The notes under the pieces were generated by a model, which was not told the DNA's origin, did not search any database, and was given only the letters and a program-made list of their open reading frames with translations. Of a stretch of 64,000 bases of DNA, positions 1 to 8,462 are shown piece by piece. The position numbers and the translations under genes are program-made. This DNA is from Gammaproteobacteria bacterium (lineage in GTDB: Bacteria; Pseudomonadota; Gammaproteobacteria; Granulosicoccales; Granulosicoccaceae), in assembly GCA_019634245.1 (NCBI GenBank), contig JAHQVR010000030.1, positions 43,683-107,682 of the forward strand, read 5' to 3'. How positions within the stretch are numbered: position 1 is the first letter of the stretch; each line of letters starts with the position of its first letter.

Positions 1-39
1 CGAGTCTGCGAGCAGAATAAAAGTGAAGCAAATTCGATA

Positions 40-702
40 ATGAAATCAGTCATATTTGATTGCGACGGAGTATTGGTAAACAGTGAAGTATTACTCGTCG
101 ATTCCGAGATGGCATTCTTTAGGCAGCATGGACTTGAATACACCACCGAATACTATATGGCTAATTTCATGGGTATTCCAATGCCAGATTGGAAAGCAAA
201 AACATCTGCATTGCTTGTGGAAATAAACGCAAAGCCACTACCCGAAGATTTTTTTGACCCATTGGAAGCAACCCTATCCCGGAGAATCGAACAGGAACTA
301 CAGCCGGTTACAGGTGCCTACGAGGCGTTGAAGTCACTGCAATATTCCAAATGTGTAGCATCGAGTTCATCAAATCAATCGCTTGTATCCAAACTGAAGA
401 GCACCGGTTTATTTGAGTTATTTGATCCACATGTATTTTCGACAGAGCTTGTCAGTCATGGAAAGCCTGCTCCCGATCTGTTTTTGCACGCTGCTAATCA
501 GCTAGACGTATTGCCTATAGATTGCATTGTGGTCGAGGACAGTGCCAATGGCGTACTCGCTGGTAAACGTGCCGGCATGCAGGTTATAGGGTTTACTGGG
601 GGTGGGCACTGCCCACCTGGGCATGCTAATGCACTATTATCCGCAGGTGCAGATTTTGTCGCTACCCATTTTTCAGAAATAGTCGAGCTATTAGATAAAT
701 GA
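40..702 (+). CDS. HAD-superfamily phosphatase, beta-phosphoglucomutase/YieH-like
   Basis: A 220-residue haloacid dehalogenase-fold hydrolase, probably cytoplasmic and acting on a small phosphorylated metabolite such as a sugar phosphate. Motif I is IFDCDGVLVNSE near the N-terminus, with D7 as expected nucleophile and D9 as acid/base. Motif II is the SSSS stretch near residue 108. The conserved Lys is in HGKPAPDLF, and motif III is VVEDSANGVLAGKRAGM. A cap domain lies between motifs I and II, as in subfamily IA. Length is normal for the family. The overall pattern resembles E. coli YieH (6-phosphogluconate phosphatase), but substrate cannot be read from sequence. The ATG has only a weak upstream purine stretch. 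The gene sits alone, followed by 218 bp without a gene. Confidence 0.85.
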   Translation: MKSVIFDCDGVLVNSEVLLVDSEMAFFRQHGLEYTTEYYMANFMGIPMPDWKAKTSALLVEINAKPLPEDFFDPLEATLSRRIEQELQPVTGAYEALKSLQYSKCVASSSSNQSLVSKLKSTGLFELFDPHVFSTELVSHGKPAPDLFLHAANQLDVLPIDCIVVEDSANGVLAGKRAGMQVIGFTGGGHCPPGHANALLSAGADFVATHFSEIVELLDK

Positions 703-920
703 CCGGCACTCCCGAGACGCGGTAATTTAGTGCTTTACTAATCTAGCAGCAAACAGCGCTCGTCGATACTTTATCCCGACTTCGCGCAGATCCACATGCG
801 CCAGACGGGTATTCTGTGATGCTTAAAAAACTCTACCGCCCTGGCAACATTAGCCCTGGCATGTAAGTTCGATACTCGGTATTCTTTCACTTAATTTTTT
901 CAAAGAGTAAATCAAAAGCG
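703..920. other. Intergenic region with an 8-bp direct repeat
   Basis: No coding potential is evident. Two copies of CCCTGGCA lie at 839-846 and 854-861, 15 bp apart (about 1.5 helical turns), upstream of the CDGSH gene. This could be a regulator site, but 8-bp repeats also arise by chance. Confidence 0.25.
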
Positions 921-1169
921 ATGACAAACGGTAAAGCGACTCAAAATTCTCCTTATAAAATCGAAGTTACTGAAGGTGAAACCTACTTCTGGTGCGCCTG
1001 CGGGCTTAGCAGCAAACAACCGTTTTGCGATGGTAGTCATAAAGGCTCTGACTTTACGCCGATCAAATACACCGCAGATGAAACAAAAACCGCTGCGTTT
1101 TGTGGTTGCAGATCGTCGGAAAACCAGCCCCTGTGTGATGGCACTCATCGCAAACTCGACGACAGCTGA
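921..1169 (+). CDS. CDGSH iron-sulfur domain protein (two CDGSH motifs)
   Basis: An 82-residue protein built almost entirely of two CDGSH-type 2Fe-2S motifs: CACGLSSKQPFCDGSHKG and CGCRSSENQPLCDGTHRK. Each supplies the expected three Cys and one His ligands (C-x-C-x-n-C-D-G-x-H). Family members bind labile 2Fe-2S clusters and act in redox or iron-sulfur handling; the exact role of small bacterial tandem-CDGSH proteins is not settled. There is no signal peptide or membrane anchor, unlike mitochondrial mitoNEET. Its TGA stop overlaps the next gene's ATG as TGATG, which suggests translational coupling with the HAD phosphatase that follows. Confidence 0.9.
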   Translation: MTNGKATQNSPYKIEVTEGETYFWCACGLSSKQPFCDGSHKGSDFTPIKYTADETKTAAFCGCRSSENQPLCDGTHRKLDDS

Positions 1170-1786
1170 TGCTGGCAGAGCGTCGCTATTGGATGTTCGA
1201 CATGGATGGCACATTGACTCATGCCATCCATGATTTTGATGCTATCCGACAAACTTTGGGGCTACCCGAGGCGCAGCCTATTCTCGAATCCATTGCCCAA
1301 TTGCCAAAAGACAAGGCCGCCGCCGTCAGTCTACAGCTAGAAGAAATGGAATACGACATTGCCTCACGTGCAACCGCTCAACCAGGTGCGATGGAATTGC
1401 TGGAGTATTTAAAAACCCAGCACGCTCAGCTTGGCATCGTAACCCGAAACGGCAAAGGCATCGCAATAGAAACACTTAAAGCCGCTGGCCTAAATCATTA
1501 TTTCCATCAGCAATTTATTATCAGTCGAGACTGCTGCGCCCCGAAACCACAGCCCGACGGCATTGAGTTGTTACTTCAACGCTTCAGCGGGGTGCCTGAG
1601 TCGGCTGTCATGGTGGGCGATTTCGTATTCGACCTGCAGGCAGGTAAAAATGCCGGTACGGCTACTGTTCATATGGATGTTACTGGCCAATTTCCCTGGC
1701 CAGAATTAACAGACGTTAGCGTCAGTTCATTGTCCATGCTGCAAGCGCAGCTGCGCAAATCGGTAGACAGCGCCCAACCCGAGTAA
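1169..1786 (+). CDS. HAD-superfamily phosphatase, subfamily IA
   Basis: A 205-residue HAD hydrolase with motif I WMFDMDGTLTHAIHDFDAIR (D11 nucleophile, D13 acid/base), motif II VTRNGKG, conserved Lys in CCAPKPQPDG, and motif III VMVGDFVFDLQAGKNAG. It is similar to phosphoglycolate-phosphatase-like proteins; the substrate is unknown. The start codon overlaps the stop of the CDGSH gene by one base, so the two are probably cotranslated. Its last 60 bases overlap, tail to tail, the end of the opposite-strand esterase gene. The protein ends in a Ser/Gln-rich tail with no recognised motif, as expected where an overlap constrains sequence. Confidence 0.85.
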   Translation: MLAERRYWMFDMDGTLTHAIHDFDAIRQTLGLPEAQPILESIAQLPKDKAAAVSLQLEEMEYDIASRATAQPGAMELLEYLKTQHAQLGIVTRNGKGIAIETLKAAGLNHYFHQQFIISRDCCAPKPQPDGIELLLQRFSGVPESAVMVGDFVFDLQAGKNAGTATVHMDVTGQFPWPELTDVSVSSLSMLQAQLRKSVDSAQPE

Positions 1787-3277
1787 ACCCAGTAGGAAAA
1801 AAAGCACTCCCCCGCCCGATCCTCCGCTGGATCCCCCGACATCCATATCCCCGCCATTACCCTGGTCTGAACTTTCACCGGTCGTATCATTGGCTTCGGC
1901 GGCGCTGGACGCAAACGCGGTTGCTTGAGCAAGGGTATCGGATACCAACGCCCGGCTATCTGCATCACCGGCGGGGCATGTGCTCGACGACAGCAGTCCA
2001 TCATCGATACAGATATCCAGTGCATGCTTACCTTGTTGCAGCAAATGCAAGCTGTGTGAAATCCCTGAAACGGTAGCACCACAGTCGACAATTTCGCGCA
2101 AACTCGACAGCGGCGTAACTTCTTCACTGACCGGCATAAGCGCTCTGGCGGCAAGCGCATCACAGAGTCGAATCGATTGCCGGGCTTCAACCAATTCGTC
2201 GCTTAAACCATGCACCATCATCATGGGCGGATAGATACTTGGATCGTTAGCCACCCGCAGCGGGAAACTATTCTCTGGAATTGGACTGGCGCTTACATCA
2301 GCGTCGGAGACAGGTTGATTGAGCACATCATCGACAATAGCAATACCTTCAGCATTGGTATAAAACCCCTGTTGGGCACGTTCAACGAAGTCGGTAAAGT
2401 CGGTGGGGGGATACATCAGTACCGCTGCACCGATCGCCTCCGGACGATTTACCGCTAATGAGGCAGCCAGATGCCCACCGGCAGACTGACCAAACACTAC
2501 CGGCTTACCCGAGCTGCCAAAGCGGGATTGATTTTCAATCACCCAGGCCAGCGCCGATTCAGCATCCTCGGTGATACTCCCTATATCACTCATATGGCAG
2601 GCCGCCGTGCCTTCTTTATTATCCAAAAGTCGATAAAACGGCGCGTAAACAACGAAACCTTGTTGAACAAAGTGAGGCACAGTCAAATCCAAGCCAAAAA
2701 AACCAAATCCGCGAGCACTCCAAGACCCACCGTGTAAGGCAATCAGTGGGCGTCCGTCGGCGGTAGGGTGTGATTTATACACGCGCATCTCCAGTTCGCA
2801 GGTTCCTCTTGCCGTTTGAACGGATTTGTAGCTCAAGCGTTGCATGTAGGGATGCACAACCCCTTCCAATGAACGTGCGCCTAAATCGAGTTTCGACCCT
2901 GGACTATGAGTCCAACTGTTCTCTACGATATTTTGCGCATTACCCAAGCCCGAAGAGTCGACCGCTAACTGACAAAAGTCCAACAGCTCCGTAGCGTGGT
3001 AGTTAACATTTACAGAACAACTGGCATCACTGAAATAGGCTCGGGTGCTGCCAGCCGCTTCCGGATTGATGGGCTCACAGCCATTCTCACGGCTTTCATA
3101 CAAAGGCTCTACGGGCATTTCCGCCAATAGTTCTTCAACCAACTGGCACCCCAGGGCCGTACCCAAAAGTGTCTTTAACGCATCCGTATTGGAATCAGCG
3201 TAAGACGCGCTCGCCCAACCCATCAACACCAAAAGTGCGGCAACCCGAGCGTTAACGTTCACCAGGCGGTGCTTCAT
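1727..3277 (-). CDS. Secreted alpha/beta hydrolase (esterase) with GlyGly-CTERM-like tail
   Basis: A 516-residue exported alpha/beta-hydrolase. The N-terminus is a signal peptide ending near residue 27 (WASASYA). The hydrolase core begins around residue 150 with oxyanion-hole motif HGGSW (182-186) and nucleophile elbow GQSAG (Ser265), plus a probable acid in VHGLSDE and a late His. This is the layout of carboxylesterase/lipase family IV-like enzymes. The C-terminus is a Gly/Ser-rich linker, a hydrophobic helix (VLFFLLGLLGLGAVY) and a basic end, matching the GlyGly-CTERM sorting signal processed by rhombosortase. N-terminal residues 30-140 have several Cys and no recognised fold. The ATG overlaps the stop of the M48 protease gene by 4 bp (ATGA). 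Confidence 0.8.
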   Translation of the reverse strand: MKHRLVNVNARVAALLVLMGWASASYADSNTDALKTLLGTALGCQLVEELLAEMPVEPLYESRENGCEPINPEAAGSTRAYFSDASCSVNVNYHATELLDFCQLAVDSSGLGNAQNIVENSWTHSPGSKLDLGARSLEGVVHPYMQRLSYKSVQTARGTCELEMRVYKSHPTADGRPLIALHGGSWSARGFGFFGLDLTVPHFVQQGFVVYAPFYRLLDNKEGTAACHMSDIGSITEDAESALAWVIENQSRFGSSGKPVVFGQSAGGHLAASLAVNRPEAIGAAVLMYPPTDFTDFVERAQQGFYTNAEGIAIVDDVLNQPVSDADVSASPIPENSFPLRVANDPSIYPPMMMVHGLSDELVEARQSIRLCDALAARALMPVSEEVTPLSSLREIVDCGATVSGISHSLHLLQQGKHALDICIDDGLLSSSTCPAGDADSRALVSDTLAQATAFASSAAEANDTTGESSDQGNGGDMDVGGSSGGSGGGVLFFLLGLLGLGAVYRFAQLRLQHGQ

Positions 3278-4812
3278 TTAACCACCGCATCCAGAACAAT
3301 CACTCGCACCGCATTGGCCTGAGCCTGCGTAATACGTTTACCTGTATCCACGATTTGAGACTTTCCAGGCCCTAATGTGCCATTGATCGTGCGTGCCAAA
3401 AAGGTTTGACCACTGCTGGTCCGCACTTGTATGTCAATGTTACCGATGGGCCGTTTGGTTCGATTCGTAAATCGAATACCCAGAGTGCCTTTTTCGGTAA
3501 CCCCATGTTGTGCCAACACATAGTTACCCGGATTGTCAGACAGATCGAGCTTTAATAACGAATCCATTGCGCGATCAGCCGCCGGGCCACTACCCTGCGC
3601 TGCATTGGCATAGTGCTTCTTCGCAGCCTGCACGTTGCCACCGGCTTTCTCGATATCCCCTAAACCGGCTTCCGCGGTTGGTGTTGGCAGCAGCTTCATA
3701 CTGGTGTTGAAGTCTGCTTTTGCTGCCCGATAGTTTCGATTGGCAAGATGCAGTTCGCCACGCTTTACATAGGACCAAAAAAATTCCTTGTTCAACGATA
3801 TCGCTCTGTCGTAGTGACGCTTTGCCGCACTGGAGTTTTTCTGTCTGAGCGCAATATCTCCCATGAAGGAGTGGAAGTGCGATTCTTTCGACTCTTGTTT
3901 AATAGCAAGTTGCGTCAGTCTTTTTGCCTCATTTACTTTGCCGTCGGCCAGCGCCTTTTGCGCTTTGTCAAAATTGGCGTACGCTGTTTCAGTTCGACGT
4001 AACCGCTCCATGGCGCGTGTATATTCTTGCCGTCCAACCGTTCCACCGGAAGGCAGCTTTCTCGCCGTGGCGATATTTTCCGCAACCCGCTTCGTTGACG
4101 GCGGATGAGACGCAAACAGACCTTGTATAAAGCTTGGATTACGCCCTTCAGACAGTCGCACAAAGGTTTGCTGTAAATCCACAGCACCCCGTGGATCGTA
4201 ACCAGCTCGCGACATGTACTCCATTCCGAACCGATCAGACTCTAACTCGGCGTCTCGGCCATAACGCGTGTTAATGAGCTGCGCGCCAATCATCGATCCT
4301 ACTTGCGCCAGCTGTCCATAGCCTTCTCGATTACCTGCAACCGTGGCGAGCATGACTCCACCTTGTAGTAACAAACCTCGAGATTGTCCACGGGCGCCAT
4401 GCTTAGCCGCAGCATGCACAATTTCATGCCCGAGTACCGCAGCGAGTTCAGCCTCACTTTTCAACTCGGTTAACAGTCCGCGATTGATCGAAATTTTCCC
4501 CCCCGGTAACGCCCAGGCATTTGGCACGGAACTGTTAATGACATTGAACTCATAGGGAAGCTTACGATCACTTTTGGCGGCCAGACGGTTTCCCACTTTT
4601 CTGACATAAGCTTCTACACCAGGGTCCACCACGTAATCCCCACCCTGACTTTGCCGGAGCGGCACATATTGCTGTTTCCCAACCTGAAGCTCCCACTGTT
4701 CCGACACCAACATCAATTCGTTCTTGCCAGTTACCGGATTTTTTGCACAGCCTACGGCGACCAAAATCAATATAACCGGGGCGGCGATTCTCAACACATT
4801 TTTTGTTTTCAT
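3274..4812 (-). CDS. M48-family metalloprotease lipoprotein with TPR repeats (BepA-like)
   Basis: A 512-residue periplasmic zinc protease. I start at the ATG at 4812, which has a GAGGAG ribosome-binding site and gives a clean lipoprotein signal (lipobox VAVGC, Cys22); a longer frame from 4851 adds 13 unlikely residues. The zinc motif is HEIVH (129-133), with a third ligand in the downstream ELESD segment (E189). Residues about 290-420 contain tetratricopeptide-like repeats. A C-terminal beta domain (about 430-512) may be immunoglobulin-like. E. coli BepA combines an M48 protease and TPRs and works in outer-membrane protein quality control; a similar role is inferred. It is the upstream gene of a two-gene unit with the secreted esterase. 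Confidence 0.88.
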   Translation of the reverse strand: MKTKNVLRIAAPVILILVAVGCAKNPVTGKNELMLVSEQWELQVGKQQYVPLRQSQGGDYVVDPGVEAYVRKVGNRLAAKSDRKLPYEFNVINSSVPNAWALPGGKISINRGLLTELKSEAELAAVLGHEIVHAAAKHGARGQSRGLLLQGGVMLATVAGNREGYGQLAQVGSMIGAQLINTRYGRDAELESDRFGMEYMSRAGYDPRGAVDLQQTFVRLSEGRNPSFIQGLFASHPPSTKRVAENIATARKLPSGGTVGRQEYTRAMERLRRTETAYANFDKAQKALADGKVNEAKRLTQLAIKQESKESHFHSFMGDIALRQKNSSAAKRHYDRAISLNKEFFWSYVKRGELHLANRNYRAAKADFNTSMKLLPTPTAEAGLGDIEKAGGNVQAAKKHYANAAQGSGPAADRAMDSLLKLDLSDNPGNYVLAQHGVTEKGTLGIRFTNRTKRPIGNIDIQVRTSSGQTFLARTINGTLGPGKSQIVDTGKRITQAQANAVRVIVLDAVVK

Positions 4813-4940
4813 AGTTTGGGCTCCTCGATACATCAGCCAGTGGCCGATCAACTAATTCGATGGACTCAGTGTCTCATGACAATTCAATCTCGCACAGCAG
4901 AATTGCCCGACAAGCTCCTGACGTTCGGTGTACCTAATCG

Positions 4941-5444
4941 TTAATGATTGTGACCACCCGGACCATGCGCGTGACCGTGTTGACGCTCTTCTTCGGTTGA
5001 TTCGCGCACGGCAATAATTTTCACATCAAAGCGTAAATCTTTGCCCGCCAAGGGGTGATTTCCATCCACATCAATGTTGAATTTACCGACTTTTACAATC
5101 GTTGCCGGTGATCGTCCATTGGGTGTCTGCATGTTCAAAATCTGACCGATTTGGAACTTACGATTGGCTCCATTGTCTATTTTTTTCTTTGGAACTCTTT
5201 GGATTCGGTCGGGGTAGTAGCGGCCATAGGCCTGCTCATGAGGTACATCGACTGAAAAGTCATCCCCAGCGCATTTACCGATAAAGGCTTCCTGCAAAAC
5301 GGCAAGAACATTGCGTTCTCCCATCAGAAACAGCATAGGTTCACCTCCGGATGTACTTTCAAGCTCTTCATCGTTGGCGTCGTACAGATCGTAATGAAAG
5401 CTGACCACTTTTCCCGGTGTGATCGTGTTCTCGGTGTCGCTCAT
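4941..5444 (-). CDS. slyD: FKBP-type peptidyl-prolyl isomerase, SlyD-like
   Basis: A 167-residue cytoplasmic FKBP of the SlyD type. The FKBP half (residues about 10-75 and 120-150) is interrupted by an insert-in-flap chaperone domain containing YGRYYPDRIQRVPKK. The C-terminus is His-rich (GHAHGPGGHNH), as in SlyD proteins that bind nickel or zinc; it lacks the many Cys of the E. coli tail. Known family role is proline isomerisation, chaperone activity and metal delivery to hydrogenase maturation. It is transcribed divergently from the lipoprotein gene at 5520; the 75-bp gap holds a strong dyad. Confidence 0.88.
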   Translation of the reverse strand: MSDTENTITPGKVVSFHYDLYDANDEELESTSGGEPMLFLMGERNVLAVLQEAFIGKCAGDDFSVDVPHEQAYGRYYPDRIQRVPKKKIDNGANRKFQIGQILNMQTPNGRSPATIVKVGKFNIDVDGNHPLAGKDLRFDVKIIAVRESTEEERQHGHAHGPGGHNH

Positions 5445-5481
5445 GGATTACTCAGTTGTCATGTTAGGGATCGAAATCCTA

Positions 5482-5506
5482 AGCGCTACACAGCTCTGTT
5501 AGCGCT
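5482..5506. promoter_or_regulatory. Inverted repeat between slyD and lipoprotein gene
   Basis: AGCGCTA (5482-5488) pairs with TAGCGCT (5500-5506). Inside it ACAG pairs with CTGT, with one bulged base and a two-base centre. It lies 13 bp before the ATG at 5520 in a divergent promoter region. It may be a repressor operator or a leader hairpin; the sequence does not decide which. Confidence 0.4.
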
Positions 5507-5519
5507 AGAATTATTGGGA

Positions 5520-6485
5520 ATGATATCAATTGCGCTGCAAAAACGGACGTCTATCTTGCTGGCGAGCCTGCTGCTCGTGATATCTGGTTGCTCTAATAGC
5601 AAATTAATCATCGGCCCGATTTACAACCGACTCGATGATCAAATGCGCAAGGAGTTCCACAAACTAGGCGACTTCAACGAAACCCAAGTAGCCAGCTTTG
5701 AGGATACGCTAGGTACCTTCCATGTCTGGCATAGACAGTTCGAATTGCCCAAGTACGCAGCACTGCTCGATACCATCTCCAATCGGATCATCGAAACTGA
5801 TGCCGTCACAGCTGAAACCTTACAAAGCTGGTTAGATCAATCCGAACGGTTTACTCAATCGGTTCGCGAATGCCATCCCATAAATTTTTCATTCGGTTTA
5901 ATGAAATCCCTCACTGATGAGCAAGTGACGTTCATTGAAAAACGCTTCCAGCGCGAACAAGGAAAAAATAAAAACAAATATCAAAAGCGTACAAAGGAAG
6001 AACGTATTCAGCGACGCACCGACAATGTGGTCAAATTTGCCAGCAAGATTGGTTTTGATTTCACGGAAGGTCAAAAAACACTTTTAAAGCAAACTTTTGG
6101 TAAACAAATAAGTCTGCGCAAAGACTACTGGGCACTTTCGGGTAACTGGAATCGGCGAATGTTCAAACTGGCTCGCCAACAGGAATCGCCTGTCTACGAT
6201 GAACGGATGCAAGCCCATTTGCAATCACTGTGGTCATTATTAGAAGACGCAAAACCCGCCGAATGGCGACAGAACCGAGAACTTTGGCGAGACTTTGGAG
6301 TGAAATTCATAAACAGTCTCAACAAGGAGCAGCGAAAATGGGCCAATGTTTGGCTGAGCAAATTAGCGAATACACTAGTTAAAATTTCAAACGACACCCC
6401 ATCCGCGACGCCTAGCAACGATACAACTGTGGGGTGCTATGCCAACGCTGCAGCGTTAAAAGACTCCCCTACAAAATCACTGTAG
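5520..6485 (+). CDS. DUF6279-like lipoprotein
   Basis: A 321-residue predicted lipoprotein. The internal ATG at 5520 gives MISIALQKRTSILLASLL and the lipobox VISGC. An in-frame extension back to 5394 would run into slyD and spoil the signal, so I reject it. After the lipobox, the mature protein is alpha-helical and charged, with the LDDQM-type region after the Cys and long amphipathic helices, as in DUF6279 lipoproteins of gammaproteobacteria. Many positively charged residues occur at about 150-230. No enzymatic motif is visible. The function of the family is unknown; localisation to the envelope is the only confident inference. Confidence 0.75.
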   Translation: MISIALQKRTSILLASLLLVISGCSNSKLIIGPIYNRLDDQMRKEFHKLGDFNETQVASFEDTLGTFHVWHRQFELPKYAALLDTISNRIIETDAVTAETLQSWLDQSERFTQSVRECHPINFSFGLMKSLTDEQVTFIEKRFQREQGKNKNKYQKRTKEERIQRRTDNVVKFASKIGFDFTEGQKTLLKQTFGKQISLRKDYWALSGNWNRRMFKLARQQESPVYDERMQAHLQSLWSLLEDAKPAEWRQNRELWRDFGVKFINSLNKEQRKWANVWLSKLANTLVKISNDTPSATPSNDTTVGCYANAAALKDSPTKSL

Positions 6486-6504
6486 CCCAGCGATTTAAAC
6501 ACCG

Positions 6505-7485
6505 TCACAGCGCTATATCCATCAACCGGTGTTGCGCAAAGCCTACACGAAAGGCGTCGGTATGATGATGTGTGCGGAGCCGTTTGAACAATGCCTCAGC
6601 TTGAGGATAATTGCGTTTTAGATAGGCCAACCATTGTTTGGTGCGATTGCCGATGTGCCTAGGGCTTTGACAATCAATGCGCCAAAAATGCTCCTCCAGA
6701 TTATTCAGCACCGACTCCCATGGCATCATTTCAAGAGTGCCAGTGCCATGCGTTATCCGACGCGCCAGATCAGGTGCAGATAGCGCGCCCCGACCAATCA
6801 TCAAGTGAGGACAGCCGCTCTGCTCAATGGCCTCACAAGCAGAGTGTTCCGACCAGATTTCTCCATTTATAGTTATCCAATGCTTTGGGTAGGTATGAAT
6901 GGCACCCACCAATGACCAGTAAGCAGGGGGTTTGTAACCATCGAACTTAGTCCTGGCATGAATCGTTAGTTCATCCGCCCCAGCGTTGTAGATGCTTCTG
7001 ACTATTTGTTCTAGATGATCCGCGGTTTCGTAGCCGAGTCGGATTTTTGCCGTAACGGGCACCCGAACTGGAACCGCCTCACGAACACGCGCCACCACCT
7101 CCTCGACCAATTCAGGCTCTCGAAGCATGATCGAACCACCCATGCTTTTATTGACCGTTTTAGCCGGGCAGCCAAAATTAAGATCAATACCTGGAGCGCC
7201 CAGCGCGACGGCGCGTTGTGCGTTGAGAGCCAGCGCCGCAGCATTGCTACCAAGCAATTGCACATACACGGGCACAGCACTATCGGTGTGTCCATCGTTA
7301 TCCAGCTCTGGGCACAATCGATAAAACACTCGAGGCGGTAAAAGCACATCTGTCACCCTCACAAACTCAGTGACGCACCGTGTAAATCCGCCAAGTCGAG
7401 TCATGAAGGCACGCATGGGGGCATCCACTACGCCTTCCATGGGAGCCAAAATTAGGCGTGGGGGATTTTTTTTGATCGAGGCCAT
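6505..7485 (-). CDS. dusC: tRNA-dihydrouridine(16) synthase DusC
   Basis: A 326-residue FMN enzyme that reduces a uridine in the tRNA D-loop (U16 for E. coli DusC). The N-terminal LILAPMEGVVDAPMR, then TEFVRVTDVLLPPRVFYRLCPEL, closely follow the DusC pattern. The catalytic Cys is in LNFGCPAKTVNKSMGGS, and HARTKF and MIGRGAL are FMN-binding segments of the TIM barrel. The start is placed at the ATG at 7485; the 10-residue extension to 7515 is unlikely. The gene is divergent from the YlqF-type GTPase, with about 60 bp between the start codons. Confidence 0.92.
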   Translation of the reverse strand: MASIKKNPPRLILAPMEGVVDAPMRAFMTRLGGFTRCVTEFVRVTDVLLPPRVFYRLCPELDNDGHTDSAVPVYVQLLGSNAAALALNAQRAVALGAPGIDLNFGCPAKTVNKSMGGSIMLREPELVEEVVARVREAVPVRVPVTAKIRLGYETADHLEQIVRSIYNAGADELTIHARTKFDGYKPPAYWSLVGAIHTYPKHWITINGEIWSEHSACEAIEQSGCPHLMIGRGALSAPDLARRITHGTGTLEMMPWESVLNNLEEHFWRIDCQSPRHIGNRTKQWLAYLKRNYPQAEALFKRLRTHHHTDAFRVGFAQHRLMDIAL

Positions 7486-7544
7486 CACCCACAATGATAA
7501 CGACCTTGCTGACAACTTGCAGTGACAGCGCCTACACTGACACC

Positions 7545-8462
7545 ATGCCGATACAGTGGTTTCCGGGGCACATGCACAAGGCGCGAAAAGAGATCGCCTC
7601 AGTGCTTCCCTCCACCGACATCATAGTTGAAGTTCTGGACGCCAGAATTCCGTACAGCAGCCAAAATCCGATGCTGAAGGAATTGCGAGGAGATCGGCCA
7701 TGCCTGAGAGTATTGACTAAAAGCGATCTTGCTGACCCAGCCAAAACCGACATCTGGATAGCCGCAATGAAGAACTCGAACACCGATGCGCTGGCGATTC
7801 AGAAAGATGCCGCGGACACCGCCACTAACGTGATCAGCACTATCAAGAACCTATGCCCACGGACGCCTGGCCAATTGAAACCATCGGTGACTCTAGTGGT
7901 GGGCATTCCCAATGTGGGTAAATCAACGCTGATCAATACACTAGTGGGGCGCGCCGCCGCCAAAACCGGCAATGAGCCCGCCATCACAAAAAGACAACAA
8001 TTGATACGACTGAGCGACAATTGGCAATTGCGCGATACGCCCGGCGTACTATGGCCGAACCTGGAAAACGTTCTGGGCGGTTATCGTTTGGCGGCCACAG
8101 GGGCAATACGCGACACCGCAATGGACAGCAGTGATGTAGCAGTTCACCTGCTCGACTATCTAAAAGGTGAGTATCAGAGCGAACTTCATGTACGTTACGG
8201 TGAATGCTCTTCGGATGATAGTGTGGCTTGGCTGGAGCATATCGGAACTTCACGCGGCTGCCTGGGGGCGGGTGGCTTAGTCGATTTTGACCGCGCTGCC
8301 AGAATTCTACTTAATGAATTCCGCAGTGGTGAACTCGGTAGAGTCAGCCTGGAAACTCCCGATATGCAAATCGAAGAAGAGCAAAACGTCCTTCGGCTGC
8401 GCAGTGAAAAAAAGGCTAAAAAGAAATTACGGCGACGTTCATCGTCGCAGGGCAAACAATGA
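7545..8462 (+). CDS. ylqF: Ribosome biogenesis GTPase YlqF/RbgA-like
   Basis: A 305-residue circularly permuted GTPase. I use the ATG at 7545 (MPIQWFPGHMHKAR, the conserved N-terminus) rather than 7494. The GTPase motifs appear in the permuted order: G4 LTKSDL, then G1 GIPNVGKST, then G3 RDTPG. Bacterial YlqF/RbgA acts in large-subunit assembly and its GTPase is stimulated by the ribosome. The C-terminus is Lys/Arg-rich (KKAKKKLRRRSS), consistent with rRNA binding. Its stop overlaps the MFS gene start by 4 bp (ATGA). Confidence 0.9.
   Translation: MPIQWFPGHMHKARKEIASVLPSTDIIVEVLDARIPYSSQNPMLKELRGDRPCLRVLTKSDLADPAKTDIWIAAMKNSNTDALAIQKDAADTATNVISTIKNLCPRTPGQLKPSVTLVVGIPNVGKSTLINTLVGRAAAKTGNEPAITKRQQLIRLSDNWQLRDTPGVLWPNLENVLGGYRLAATGAIRDTAMDSSDVAVHLLDYLKGEYQSELHVRYGECSSDDSVAWLEHIGTSRGCLGAGGLVDFDRAARILLNEFRSGELGRVSLETPDMQIEEEQNVLRLRSEKKAKKKLRRRSSSQGKQ

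Noticed and set aside
1669..2190. Minus-strand frame inside the esterase gene
   Set aside because: Shadow of the esterase in another frame, Cys/Arg-rich with no family pattern.
7011..7349. Frames on both strands inside dusC
   Set aside because: The DusC motifs run uninterrupted through this region.
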